This document shows positions 41,565 to 54,177 of a stretch of DNA of 64,000 bases, in pieces. Positions within the stretch are counted from its first letter, which is position 1. Each line of letters starts with the position of its first letter. The translations under genes and the position numbers were made by a program. The notes beneath the pieces were generated by a model that searched no databases, was not told the origin of the DNA, and saw only the letters and a program-made list of their open reading frames with translations. The stretch is taken from positions 24,599,419-24,663,418 of the forward strand of contig NC_087070.1 in the NCBI RefSeq assembly GCF_963678635.1. Direction: 5' to 3'. This stretch comes from Symsagittifera roscoffensis (Eukaryota > Xenacoelomorpha > Acoela > Convolutidae).

Positions 41565-41925
41565 GTAAAACAGTTCACCATGCAACTTAAGAATTTTTTT
41601 TTTGCCAATTGAGTTGGATTTAATTCATTGCTTCGACAGGTGATTGACATCTGTAACTTAACTCTTCCCCCTAGCTAAATTGAATTGAAAAAGCAAAAAG
41701 TTTGTTACGAGAGTTTGACGTCAAAAAAATCAGCACTCAGTATCAGTTTAGATGGGCGATTTGATAGTGATCCCCCATTCTAATTTGATACTGAATTTTA
41801 TAAGTTTTTTGGGGGTGGGGGGTCAGGTTTTGATTTTTCCCGGATCATGTTATTGAAATCAAATACTTAAGAAACAGTATATATATCCACCTTGTAATAG
41901 AATATTTTCCTTGCCATTTGAACAG

Positions 41926-42079
41926 ATACTTGACAATAACGAGACTGCAAAGTCAGGACTCCCCCTCGAAGAAGGGGGCTGCTGTGGGCATGATCTGTGT
42001 GCTGTGGCTCATCCCCGCCCTCACCTACATCCCCATCACTGTCTTCTGGCCACTACTCGACTCCTCTTTCTCCGTCCAG
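41926..42079 (+). CDS. Class A aminergic-type GPCR, exon with DRY end and TM4
   Basis: Bounded by TTTGAACAG and GTACAA. The split codon restores R of DRY, followed by YLTITRLQSQ (second intracellular loop) and TM4 with the conserved Trp in VLWLIPALTY. The exon ends in phase 0 after SFSVQ. Together the three exons most resemble muscarinic or histamine-type receptors, but TM5-TM7 exons, which would decide the subtype, are not found in the rest of the window. Confidence 0.88.
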
Positions 42080-43498
42080 GTACAATTCTACAATCGCATC
42101 CGCTCATCTATGAACAAAGTCAAATTTCACATAAATGAGTCATTTTTTCCTTGCTTTGTTTTCAGAGAAAAGTTTTAAAATATGTGCAATCCAAGTTTTT
42201 TTCTGGCGCTTTGATTTCTGCAATTTTTTAAATTGGGTTAGTTTTATCAATAATAAATTCATTTTCTTCTAGTATATTTCTTTCTAAATGAATCATGTTT
42301 TTTGAGTTGTTTAACAGCTTTCCAACTGTCTGCCTGTTTGTTATGCTTATTCGCTTGGCTATTCATCAGCTTATAGAATATCTGCTCCTTCACACTGTCT
42401 GTCTATCGCGCCATCTTTTTTTGACTGGATTGAGTCGTGTGACCTTGAAGTCCAAAAAACAAACTTAGTCATTTTACATTTTGGAAGTTTGCACTTTTGT
42501 AGAACTCAAATTAAAACAAATAATTAGTCAAGTTGATATAGAAAAAAGAATTAGTCAAGGTCCTGCTTGCTTCCCATGGTTGGTGTTCGCCTTTTTATGT
42601 AGAGGACCTTCGACTTATGTCTCAATTAGTCATACTTTAACACCTCACTTCTGAGACATTATGTTTTTCCTTTCACTCTGCTTTTTTGCAGCCATGTTTG
42701 CAAAACCGAAAACAACTTGGCTTCCCGTCACTTTTGCTCATAAGAACTTTCTCAATTTTGCTTTTTATCAGCTTTCCTCGTGTCATTTTCAAATTTTACC
42801 AGATATCTAATATCATGTGAGCTGTTGCTCTCTCTGCTGAATTTCGCAAGATTCACAATGTGTTTGAGCTCTTGGTACCCCTTTCAGCAAGATAGAAATA
42901 ATCAGCCGCTCTCTTAAAGACCAATTTACTTTGTGTAGTTTTTCTTGCAAGTCTTCTGCTCTTGCAATGTAGTCTATACTATCGCAAACAAATTATAAGT
43001 GAAGTCGGTTTTTCGTTCAGGTTATGAAGCCTCATTGTTTAAACCTTATTAGGCGACCATAGAGAGCCTTCTTGGTCTTTGGGTCGTCCTTTTTATGTAA
43101 AAGCAAAAACAAAATTGACATGTGGTGTAAACACTACTGAAGCTCACATATTGTTTGCTTCCCATGAGCAAAAGTATCGTCCCCCTTTTGACAGCTTTTG
43201 CTGAGAATTCTACAAACTCTTGCTTAAAACTGCAGATGCAAACACCGATTCTTGAGTTTTTGCTGTTAACAACTTGCATAATTTAACAAGATGCATACGT
43301 GCCTCGAATTTTTCATTGACAATCACAAATTTTTTCTTCTATCCCCGAAAAATAAGGATTAGCTATCTTTTCATTAAACAATATTATCAGTGAACAAACT
43401 GAACGTTTTTGGTGGTGGCAGAATTTTAGAAATCAGATTACTCAATTATTTCCTGTTAACTTAAGAATTCAGCAAAACAGGGGCACAAACCATACACA
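42080..43498 (+). other. Probable receptor intron sequence
   Basis: A+T-rich DNA without a recognised exon. The next receptor exon should start in phase 0 with the second extracellular loop cysteine; I do not see it. Confidence 0.4.
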
Positions 43499-44885
43499 CC
43501 CGCATCCATGTTTAGGCGTAAATAATTGATTATAACGGATTTTTATGATGATTTTTTGACAATTATAATCGATTATAATTACCAAAATTAGGTCTTTAAG
43601 GGATTTATAATTGATTAATAATCGTGATATTTTCCAAGAGATTATAATCTCTTATAATCAATTATAATTGATTATAGTTCTTACTAAAAACCCTTAAAAT
43701 CAATTATAATCGATTATAATCGATTATAATATCTTATTTTGCCGACATTTTCCTAAATTCGAATTATATCTTATGGGGTATTATTTTTGTGTCAATAAGA
43801 AAATCTCTCAAAGAGAGATCTCTTGAACACTTTGGTTCATCTGAACACAAAGTTTTACCACGAAACAAAAGTTTCATAGAGATCCCTTCATATGAGTGGA
43901 AAGGTTCTCGCGGTAGACGAAAAGTAAATTTTCCGAATCAATCATGAAACTAAATCAATTTGCTGATGTTTTGGTGTTTAAAAAAGCTTAAAATATGCAC
44001 CACAAAACAACTCTAATGGGGAAGAAGTTTAAAAAAACTTAAAAATTTGATTTAATTGGAAAACTTTAAAAATGTTTTTCTCATTATTCATAGGAACCAA
44101 CGTCCACAAAAAGAAGAAAATATAAGCAATTTAGATGGAATTTCGAAGACAAAAATGGACAAACAAAAAGCATTATAATCAATTATAATCGATAATAATG
44201 GATTTTTGTGCAAAACTAATGAAATAGAAATTTGAATAAAAATAATGGATTATAGCAGGGGCGGATTTAGGGGGTGGGGGCGGGGGGGGGGGGGCGGACC
44301 CCTTCCCTCAGGGATTCGACCCCCTGCCGACCCAAAGGGTCCCCCCTTTGGTACTTTTTAAGAAATCAATTTTTTACCGACCGACCCTAAAATTTTTCTA
44401 AAGGCGCCTTTGGCGCCAATATATACTAATTTTGAGAGGGGAGCGCGCGCCGAAAAAACGCGATTTTTTGGTTAAAATTCTCCAAAAAGTACCTCAAAAC
44501 GCATTTTTTGGACTATTTTTCAAAATTTTGCCCTAGGCGCAGAAAATTTCACCAAAACAGGGACTGAACCGGGCTTAGGGAGAGCTCGAAAAATCATTTC
44601 GGTCGACCTAAAAAAAAGGTCGAAAAATTTTTCGAAAATTTATGAAAATCCGCCCCCCCCTGGATTATAGTCAATTTTAATCGATTATAATTGTATCGAA
44701 AAATAGACGAATAAATAATCAATTATAATTGATTATAATGGATTATAATTAATTATAATTTGATTTTAAAAAGGAAGATTATAATCGATTATTTATTGGT
44801 TAAAATTGATTGTTTCTCAGTTTTAGTGAGACTGGTACTAAAATCGTAATATAATCGATTATTAACGCTTGAAACTGGATGCGGG
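43499..44885. mobile_element. 1.39-kb inverted-repeat element full of ATAATCGATTATAAT palindromes
   Basis: Left end CCCGCATCCA...GCGTAAATAATTGATTATA and right end TATAATCGATTATTAACGC...TGGATGCGGG form imperfect terminal inverted repeats. The interior carries more than ten copies of palindromic ATAATCGATTATAAT-like motifs at 43522-43731, 44172-44210 and 44663-44775. A hAT-like MITE (44256-44662) is nested inside. No ORF. Target duplication not clear. Confidence 0.65.
44256..44662. mobile_element. hAT-like MITE, copy A
   Basis: 407 bp beginning CAGGGGCGGATTTAG and ending AAAATCCGCCCCCCCCTG, flanked by an exact 8-bp duplication GATTATAG (44248-44255 and 44663-44670). CAG ends and an 8-bp duplication are typical of the hAT superfamily. 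No transposase. Confidence 0.85.
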
Positions 44886-45722
44886 CATGAAAACATTAAA
44901 TTTGTATAAATTGTTCACAAATAGTTACTGAAACTGTCCAATGACCAAGCGTCAAAATCTGGTTTCCCTTTTTTCAGTTTCCGTCTTTCAGCCCAAATAT
45001 TACGAGCTCTTTTTTCCTCGTCGTTTTGATCGCAATCAAAATACCTTCACCCACAAATTTCTGTAGAAATCACGCAAACCCTGATCTGTTTTGCATCTTC
45101 GCAAACTCAGTTCACTGTTGACTTCTTCATTCATTATCTAGATCCAATGGGTTCCTTTCTTTGATGTTGCCCTTCCTCTTTTTTTTTAAATTAAAGAGCA
45201 GAGAAAGCGTGGACCTACAAAGTGTCAGAGTTCTTTCTTAAATTCAGTCATTTGTGCCAACTATGTTGGTTTCAATTTAAGCGGTAATTCTATCCTATAA
45301 AACAAATGACAACAATAATCATCATAAAAATCATGGAAGCTGAAATATAAAATCAATAGCCAGGAGACTCAGGTTTTAATACTTGCTTTAAGAATTTGTT
45401 TACGGTAATTTTCAGTGCCCAGAAATGAGTTTTGAGTGAATAGCCAAAAACAGTCATTTAAAAAAAATTTTGTAACTTTATTTTTTTCGAATCGTTTCTG
45501 ATAGTAGGTTGAAAATTAACTCGTTATCATTAATAGTTGCCATCAACAGCACCTAAATTTGAAATTGCTGTTCAAAAGTAAAATTTGCACTTCATTTTTC
45601 CGCTATGACTTGTAAGTTTCTTGATTTAATAAATAAAACTAGAGAAGTCCCAGATTCGTATTATTTTAAACATTGTGCTCATGCTTATTTTTATTCTGAC
45701 TGACTAGACCACAATCGAGTCT
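44886..45722. other. Non-coding DNA
   Basis: No gene or repeat that I can support. Confidence 0.3.
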
Positions 45723-47060
45723 CCCCGGTACGAGGTGTTCAGTTCACTTTATATTTCGAACATTTGGACCAAAAATCGACATGTTTCGACCGTGCTCAAC
45801 TGAAGTTCTGTGTGTTTCGAACGTGCTCGAGCGACAAATATGCTCAACTGTGCTTGACATAAGCAAGATATAATTCGACCGTGCTTGATCGAATTCAGGT
45901 ATGTTTCGACTTCCAAACAACTTGAGTTATACAAAACTAAACGTTATAATTTACGCTTTTCGGGTACCATCTTATGATGTTTTTTTTTATCAAAATGAAC
46001 TGATTAGAATTATTTGCAATCTAAATGCACAATCAAATATTAGCAAGCTTTTTCTCTATCTTTTGGAAAACTAGTTTGCAGTTTGAGTCGAAAATGTTAA
46101 TTTTTCCTTGTGAATCCGAAGTACCGCGGGTCAATCAAAACTTTGCGACCGTGCTCGATAGTGCTCGAGGTGTGATTCTTCGACTGTGCTCGACCGTGCT
46201 CGAGTTATGCTTTGACTGTGCTCGAGGTATGTTTCGACCATGCTCGAAGTATGTTTCGACTGAAATTGAGCTATGTTTTAAGGCAAAATTGCGCAAATTG
46301 CTACAGTCGCACAAGGTCGCAACACAACCACTTTCAACGTAATGGTTGCTTTTTTCCCCATTTTGAATCACAATGGTCGCAACATGCTCATTTTGAGTCG
46401 CAATGGTTGAAACATAATCTTTTTGAGATGCGCAAAGTCGCAAAATGTTTTTTTTGGGTCGGGCAGAGTCGCTCAAACGTTTCGGTTGCGCAAAGTCCCA
46501 ACTTACTCATTTTAAGTCGCTTTGGTCGCAACATACCTTTTTGAGTCGCACAAAGTCACAGCAATAATGTTTTGTCTCGTGCAAAGTCGCGTGAATTGCT
46601 TTGGTCGCGCAAAGCTGCAACATAATCATTTTCAGTCCCAATGGTCGCAGCATACCTGATTTGGGTCGCAATGGTCGCAGCATACCCATTTAGATTGCAA
46701 TGGTTGCAACTTAATATTTTTGAGTTCAGCAATTTTGCAATATGTTTTTTTTGGACCGGATAAAGTCGTTTAAACATTTCGGTTGCGCAAAGTCGCAACA
46801 TACTCATTTTGATTGCATTGGTCGCAACATACCTTTCAGGGTCGCACAAAGTCGCAGCATATCTGTTTTGGCTCGCGAAAAGTCGCGCAAATTGCTTCGG
46901 TCGCTCAAGGATACAGCATACACATTTTTAGTTGCAATGCAATGGTCGCAACATACCTTTTTTTGGGTCGAGCGATGTCGCAACATATCTGTTTTGGGTC
47001 GCCCGGGTGACTGTGCTCGACTTTGAATGTGAAAACACAAAGTGAGCACCTCGACCCGGG
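45723..47060. mobile_element. Foldback-like element with GTGCTCGA and GTCGCAACATA minisatellites
   Basis: Inverted ends at 45723-45765 (CCCCGGTACGAGGTGTTC...) and 47024-47060 (...GAGCACCTCGACCCGGG). The left part to 46260 repeats TTTCGACCGTGCTCGA. The right part, 46300-47000, repeats GTCGCAACATA and GTCGCACAAAGTCGCA in degenerate units of about 45-50 bp. Long ORFs on both strands follow from the repeats and are not genes. Related GAGTCGCG and TAACATC pieces recur near 63670-63740. Confidence 0.65.
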
Positions 47061-48306
47061 TCTCGAGCATTTTGACCCAATTAAAATCTGTTTCTATTTG
47101 CTGTTCGAATATTTTTTTCTGTTCGGTCGACATCAAGGCATGTCTCAACCATCACAACTATCTACTCGTTTTAATTTTTTTTTGAAATACAAATCAACAC
47201 TAAACGTGTCACGACTTTATCAGCGCTAAATCAGATACCACAAATAAACATCAAAAATTATAACACTTTTAGTCTTGGTTCGATCGATATTAAAAATTTT
47301 GTTGATTCAACTTTGTTTGAAATTTTTGATTTTTAGGGGCTATTAGAAGGAAAGCTTTCAATTTTTTTTTTAATTTTCTGTTGAATACAAGTTGCAAATA
47401 ATATCAATCGTTTATAAACCAATGGGTACTTCATTCTAAGCTTGTTTTCAGCTCCATCGTACCTAAAACGATAAAACGTGAAAATTGCTGGCGACAACTG
47501 AGGATTTGGTTGTTCAAAAGGCCCATGATTGACCTGCCTTAATATGCATCATTTTTTCACTAAGACAAAGATGTTTCGCAATTCACTTTTGGTTTTTGGT
47601 TGTCTTGAATGTTGTTAGATTTTTTGCTTGTGTTGATCTCAAATGTTTATATGAGACAATCAGATGTGCTATTTTGTGTATCGTTCGGTTGGTTATTATA
47701 ATTTTCAGTTCAACAGTCAAATTTTTGTGATCACATGAACAAAGGAATATTTAAAGAACTTTCAAAGAACTAATCCACATGAAAAAACCTGTTTATTCTT
47801 TGTAATCTTGGACATGTTGCACAAACAAAGGCTTTTTCTTATTATTTTTGGTATATTGCTGAATTTTACCATTGTCCGTCGTCAAGAGTTTTAACGGGGG
47901 AGACCTTAAATATTTTATAGTATAATCAGAAAAACAATAAAATAAATAGTCCTTAGAATAAATTAATCCTTCTTATACGAATAATAAATAGAGAATTACG
48001 GCTGCCTTCAATCGAGACGGCATTTATGAGAGTCAAATTCTAATCCCCTCAGCCTAAAATGAAATTTCAGTTTAAATTTCATGGAGGTTTTGCTAAGGTA
48101 TTCAAGTGCAAAAGGTTTAGCTGCTACAAACAAAAAATTTTAAATTAGATTTCGAAATAAGAATCCAAATTCCTACGATAAAACGGCATCCACTTTTGAT
48201 CAAAAAGCCCTAAAAGTTTCGAAATGGTTTTCAATTTCTTTTTTTATTCGAATTATGGCGGTAGCGCCACTCAAATTTATACTTAAAAAAGTTTTGTGAA
48301 ACAAAT
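47061..48306. other. Non-coding DNA between foldback and MITE
   Basis: No gene or clear repeat that I can support. Confidence 0.3.
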
Positions 48307-48314
48307 ACATGAAG

Positions 48315-48741
48315 CAGGGGCGGATTTAGGGGGGGGGGGGGCGGACGCCTCCTCCTCAGGGATTCGACCCCCTGCCGACCCAAAGGGTCCCCCCTTTGAT
48401 ACTTCTTCAAAAATCCATTTTTGGCCGACCGACCCTAAAATTTTTCTTAAGGTGCCTTCGGCGCCAATATATACTAACTTTGAGGGGGAGCGCGCGCCGG
48501 AAAAAAACGATTTTCCAAAAAATTTCCAAAAAGTGCGCAAAAACGCCTTTTTTGCCCTGTTTTTTCAAAATTTTGACTGCAGCGCAGAAAATTTTGCCAA
48601 AATAGGGGCAAAACAGTGCTTTGGGAGAGCTCGAAAAATCAATCAATTTGGTCGACCTAAAAAAAAAAAGGTCGTCAAAATTTTCGATTTTTTTTTTGAA
48701 AATCCGCCCCCCCCCTCGAGAAAGTCCTAGATCCGCCCCTG
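48315..48741. mobile_element. hAT-like MITE, copy B
   Basis: 427 bp, CAGGGGCGGATTTAGG to CCTAGATCCGCCCCTG, flanked by the 8-bp duplication ACATGAAG (48307-48314 and 48742-48749). Internal sequence matches copy A (GATTCGACCCCCTGCCGACC and others). Its right inverted repeat is better preserved than in copy A. ORFs on both strands read through it and are not genes. Confidence 0.88.
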
Positions 48742-48749
48742 ACATGAAG

Positions 48750-49480
48750 TATCAAATAAAACATTATCTTAATATTTGGAATGTTATCTTAGGAACCAAT
48801 ATTTCATTTATCACAGAGGGAAAAATTGCAGAATAGAAGAAACGAATACGTGGCTACATTTACATAAAGATTCTGAATATGAACAAAAAAAACTTAGCTA
48901 CGGCTATCACTTTTGAACGCTGCCACGCTCGATAGCCGTCAGATATTCTTACAGACAATTGCGGCTTCGGATCTATTTATCATTCTCCTAAGCCATGGTA
49001 TCTACTAAAAAAATTGTACACAGTTAGATACACCAATAAGTTATTACTAGAGATTTCTATTGAGAATTCTATTTTCGGCATTTTGATTGCTCAGAAACTC
49101 GCCTGATTTTATCTACTTTTCTTTTCCATGCTAAATATAGACCCCGACTTCATTGCAAGCAAGCAGTGACCACGTAGAAATACGATTAAAAAACAAGTGG
49201 CGTGGAAAACTGATAACTGATTGCAATTAATTTGATTAAATGAGTCCGCAATCTGCTGGTCTAATAAAATTAATTAATGGCAAAATCTGCAAATATGAAT
49301 TCTTTTAACAAATCAAAATGAATTCCTAGTTTTTTCAGTTTTTAGAAGTGGGATCGGATCTACTTAGCCATTTCCAATCCTAAGGTATCTACTATAGAAC
49401 ATCCACTGTGCCGCACTTGCTCGTATTAAAACCCTTAATTACGGGAAAACAAATCTCTCAGCCCTAATCATGAACTGCTC
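48750..49480. other. Non-coding DNA with a small dispersed repeat
   Basis: About 85 bases near 49047-49125 (ACTAGAGATTTCTATTGAGA ... TTATCTACT) recur near 54350-54420. GGTATCTACTA occurs twice (about 48999 and 49383). No gene. Confidence 0.4.
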
Positions 49481-49489
49481 CGGGGATCT

Positions 49490-51300
49490 AGCGGAATGGC
49501 GAAGGAGATACCACTCTTGTATGATGCGGTTTGAAAATTTTTGGGGAGAAACGTGGATCACGTCTCACCTGCTTAAACCCTCTTCGATCGTTTTTAAGCT
49601 TTGATTTTTTAAGCCAGGATCTTTTGCTAGGCGTTTTTCCAACGGTTTTACTTGAACCAAAGACGCATAGTAGTTGTCTGAAAACATGATAGTTTCTTCT
49701 GCCCAGAGCAGACCTACAGCGTATCGTGATCTATCATGGATGGTACGTGGCTCATTTTTTAGACACCCCCATGTGCACGGCGGAAAGGGATTCGACCTGT
49801 GTGTAGGCTCATTAATGACGTTGTTTAATACCACCGGTGTTTTGACCGGATAGTTTGGTTTTGTCTGTATTGCACTTCAAACAAGTGGAAAGGGAACCGG
49901 TAGATGACGGCATTGAGCCGCTCAAGACCCAGCCTATCGGAAGGCGGACAGCGACGGGCGAAGTGTTTGGATTGACATCTTTCTTAAAACACTCTTCAGG
50001 CCTAATGACATGGATAGACCTCGACCAATGATTAAGTCTACATCGTTGTAAGTTTATAAAATTGGTTTGATTGGAGCAAGGTACAGATACTTGCTCTCTC
50101 AGAGTGCGATGTTGACAGACACCTTCACCTGAACCTGTTTTGATTTAAAAACAGTCGTTGAGTCAATACCTTCCACGGTGAGGTCCAAATTACTACCAAG
50201 GAGATTGAGGCAATTGACTAAATTGGCCGATATCCAGGAGTGACAAGATGCTGAGTCACACAATGTAAAACTTCGGGTAAAAATTCGAGTGTGAAAATTG
50301 GTGGTAACCGCGACTTTGGTTATGTACAGGAACGGCTGTTATGTTATAATGGTTGAATTCTCATTCGAGATTGTGCAACTTATTTCCACCTCAACTGGTC
50401 CGCATGATTCGAAATTCTGTTGGGTGATTTCTTGATGAAGTTTTCCGTTCTATTAGCGTTTGCGTGGGCTTCAACCGAGTCCGAGTTTGTTTATGTTTGA
50501 CAACTGTTGGGACCTGCATGGCTGTAATTTTTGTCTGGATTTTAGCTAGGTTACTTACTTTCAGCAGCAAGTGTATCCTTGCTTGGAACAGTTATTCACT
50601 AGAGGACACTCACTGCCGAAATTCCTGGTTCCTTTGTACGCAGGAGAAGTTATAATTGTTTCCTGTCCATTGCGTAGAGTTTTTTCCTTAAACACGGAAT
50701 TTCTACATTTCATGTTTGCCCATGCCAAGATGGATACTCAATTTTTTTAAGCTGTAGTCGTCGAAGCCAGAACTCTCGTTACACTTTTAGATTTATTTTA
50801 TGAAATTGTTTTTTGGATTTTGCTGGCATTTTTTTGCCTGTGAGCCTCTGCTTTATCTCTTCACCCAGTGTTAAAGTCAATTAGGTGGGGCGTGACGAAT
50901 TGCAATTCAGCGCAAAGAGCGACAATTTTTTTCACGTTTGGTAAGAGCTTGGTTCAAAAAAGAATGGTTTTCAGATCTTCATATCATGAGAGCTAAAAGA
51001 GGCCACCAGAAGACTGTTGATGGTCATCGAGAAGCTAAAAATTAATCTCAAAATTCTGCAATTTTAGTTTTGAAAATTTTGACAGGTTTTAGAGATGGGC
51101 TGTAATCATTTTCTGTTGCAGGTCAAACTTTCTTTCTAAAGTTTGTAGGGCCTCTTTATACTTGATGCAAACTCTTCTACTTGATGCAAACTCTGCTCTA
51201 GCTGACTTGATTTTCGTACAAACAGGCTGCGTCTACAGTAATGCAAAACTGGCTGAAAGATTCTTGCCACTGATGCGGGTTTCCATTATTCTGGGCCAGC
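49490..51300 (-). pseudogene. BEL/Pao-type retrotransposon relic
   Basis: Minus-strand translations in shifting frames give BEL/Pao landmarks in order. From about 51250 to 50470: Gag-like ERKFDLQQKMITAH, KLSKLKLQNFEI and LLDDHQQSS. From about 50330 to 49850: a protease-like CDSASCHSWIS segment with LTVEGI, then LIIGRG and VRLPIGWVLSG-like remnants. From 49834 to 49565: an 89-codon ORF with SRYAVGLLWAEE and LEKRLAKDPGL, matching the segment just before BEL reverse transcriptase. Many stops and frameshifts; the protease DSG is DSA. No LTRs or RT catalytic box seen, so it is an old fragment. Confidence 0.7.
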
Positions 51301-53982
51301 CATTCGGTTGATTGATCGTTTTTTGAGATTGATACAGCATGGACTAAGTCACTGAGTGTCACGGCTTGCGGCTGAAAAGCTGGATAAAACGAAGGCGACG
51401 AAAAAATGTTGCTGTTGATTTGCGTACGTATGTGTTTTCAACTGTCGCGATGTAATTAAGTAACCCATAGTAAACTCATAAAACTCTCTTGATAATGAAG
51501 AGAATTGATGCTGAGATATTGGTTTTATTGATGAAAAGCACCATTTGACCGGTTTTTGTTACCATCATCTATTACAGCAGTGTTACTGTAAATTTCTAAG
51601 GGTATCCAGTGGAACACAAGTGGAAATTTTTGAACTGAATATGGTAGACTATTCGCTGATTAGAACATTCAGGGCCTCAGAGTTGCTCTACAAAAAGTGT
51701 GATAGCAGTTTTGATCTCGCCGGTTAAGTTTCCTGGTGTCTGCGACTAATTAGCAAAAAGAGTGTATCCAGATTGTAGTCTGGAGATGTTTTGCAAGTTT
51801 CCAACAGCTGGAGCATTGTTGTTAACGTTGTTGACGGAGATGTGTTGCTTCGAAGCCCAAGGAACAAGTAGAGAGAAGTTACAGCATACCGGAGTCTTGG
51901 TAGCTACTGATACAGCTGGATTGAAAAAAATGACAAAAAGTTGTTCTCGTAAAGTGCAGTATAGTTAGAACTATCAAAGACTGCGTTTTGTGCTCAGTTT
52001 TAGGGGTTTTTCTTGCCTGTTTCGATTGTCATCGCAGAAAGAAACGATTTGTTGACAGAGGTAACCTGCTATAAACGTTTAAAAAGATGTAACTAGCTCG
52101 CTTCCTTTTGATTCTCTAACCCATGATCTACCCTAATGTTTACTTTTTGGGAATGACGGTCAACCGACGACGATAGCTCGAGATGCTGATCTTTTTTGAG
52201 AGATTCGGTTCAGAAAAATTTTGCTTTGACTTTTTTAATACGTTTTTGTCCACTTAGCTATTGCTTTCAAGTCAAATTTTTTCATTCGTAAGCAATCTTT
52301 TTGCTTTTAACGGTCAAGTTTAAGCTGATGTGCTGTTTTTTATTGATGGCCTCCAAATTTTCTGGAGTAATTTTGTGTGATTTTTCTCGTTCCTCTCAAA
52401 TCTTCTTTGCTGGCAGCAGTTGGTTGCTGCGCTCATTGGGGTTCACTGATTTTATTGAGTTTTATTTACTAAACCCAAGTTTAGCCAATTTGATAAGGCT
52501 TTTGCTTGACTAGTTTCACTGACACAAACCTCCGAAGCCCCATAAATTCCAACGAGTGCGAGTTTTACTGGTTATTTTATCGTGTCCTTTAACTAGCCTA
52601 TATAGTTTTGGAAACTTTTGGTTGAAACTGAATCGTGGAGTGGCACACACGATTGGGATACACGCTTTTCTGAAGCGTTAATTAAATTTTCAAACACGTG
52701 GTGTAGAGAGCTAGCAACTACTATGAATTTAGAGTGTGAAGCCAACTTTCAAATTAGGAACCAAGCAAACCGCGATCTGACCTCCGCGACATTCTGAGAA
52801 AACAAAGTTGTAGCAAAAAGTAGGACGACTTCCTTTATAAAAAGTTACGGAGATTGCCTACGGCTATTTTTTTAAACAGTTTTCAATTTATTTAGCTACG
52901 CGTTTTTTAAACGCATTTATTGGGTTTTTCGAAATTTTTGAAATTTTCGAATTTCCGAAATTTTTCGAAAAAATTGTTTCCTAAAGTTTTTTTCGAGCTT
53001 TTTTAAGCAACGCTTTAAGTTTCATCAGTAATTTGATAAATTTTAGAGAGTTTCTGTTTTTTGCCAATTTATGCCCCACACAACCAATATTTGGACAAAA
53101 ATTTTCGACTTAGCTATTTCAAATATTTAAATTATGATTCTAGACGTTTTGCTGAATCATTTTCACAATTTTTCAAGACGGTGTTGAGTTTAAATACGCG
53201 GTGTTTAGATAACGTAATTAAGGTTTAAGGGGCCGATTTTTCCTAAATACCACTGGAAATTTTTGGTCAGATTTTGCTATCGAGAAAAAAGTTGAGGGCA
53301 ACAGTTTCATTAGACAGTCCAGATCTACGTCAACAAAATTGGGTGTCGAAATTGGTGTCAACAAAAGTTGGTATGATTCAGATCCAAGTCAACCAAAGTC
53401 GGGTGTCCAGATCCCCGTAAACCAGAAAATGGTGTGCTCACGCCAACCGAACAATCACGCCAACCACTTTAACTGGATCACGTTGACCAAATTTTCACTT
53501 TTTTTCTCGCCTCTGTGTCTCAAATTACATCGAAAAGTGATACAGTAACGAGCTTGAACTGCTAGCAAAAAGCTGTTGAACGTTACTGATGTATGCGCCT
53601 TGTCTGTTTATGAAAAACAGGTTTTGCAGAAGAAGTTGAGAAACTTCACGATTGAAATTTCACAATTCGGTTCAGAAGATCTGGGTTGAAAAATGCACCA
53701 TTGGGGTTGACTTCTTTAACGATCGATAATACAACGGTCTCTAGTCGTATCCGATTGTACGTCCGGCTTTTATCTGGAATTAACCGTCTGGGAGAAATCG
53801 CCCGGCAGGCGAACCAAAATGTGCCGCACTCTCCTTTCACATATTGTAAGCATCAAACACGGGCTTAAAACCTGTTTTAACGTCTGTAAATTATCGGCAT
53901 TAAACATTAAGGAACAGCACCCGAAAACTATTTTTTCGTGCAATATGACTTCACATTGTTCTCAACATTGATATAGAGAGTT
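51301..53982. other. Mostly unassigned non-coding DNA
   Basis: The left part may include more of the BEL/Pao relic. Degenerate GTCAACAAA-TTGGTGTC-like repeats of about 27 bp lie at 53320-53500. No ORF that I can support. Confidence 0.35.
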
Positions 53983-54177
53983 GCAAAAAGTTCGGACAGA
54001 CAGAAATAATTTAAAAGCGCAACCTGCCATTTTTGAGCAATTTTTGCATGCAAATTTGAGTTTTTAGGTGACATTGAAACAAAATTTCTGTCTGAAAAAT
54101 TAGCGTTTGCATGTAAAAAAGGTCTGAAAAAGGTCATTTGCTCTCTTAAATTATTTTTGTCTGTCCGAACTTTTTGC
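53983..54177. mobile_element. Short MITE with 33-bp inverted ends
   Basis: GCAAAAAGTTCGGACAGACA at 53983 and its complement ending 54177 are nearly perfect inverted repeats continuing to AATAATTTAA. About 195 bp, no ORF. A partial TTTTTGTCTGTC motif recurs at about 54254. Superfamily not determined; Tc1/mariner-like is possible. Confidence 0.75.

Noticed and set aside
46025-47148. Overlapping ORFs of 65-114 codons on both strands
   Set aside because: They result from the stop-poor GTCGCAACATA repeat array, readable on both strands.
48283-48836. Four overlapping ORFs of 69-144 codons
   Set aside because: They read through a hAT-like MITE with no transposase and include poly-G/poly-C translations.
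50464-50655. Plus-strand 63-codon ORF
   Set aside because: Antisense to the BEL/Pao relic, no domain.
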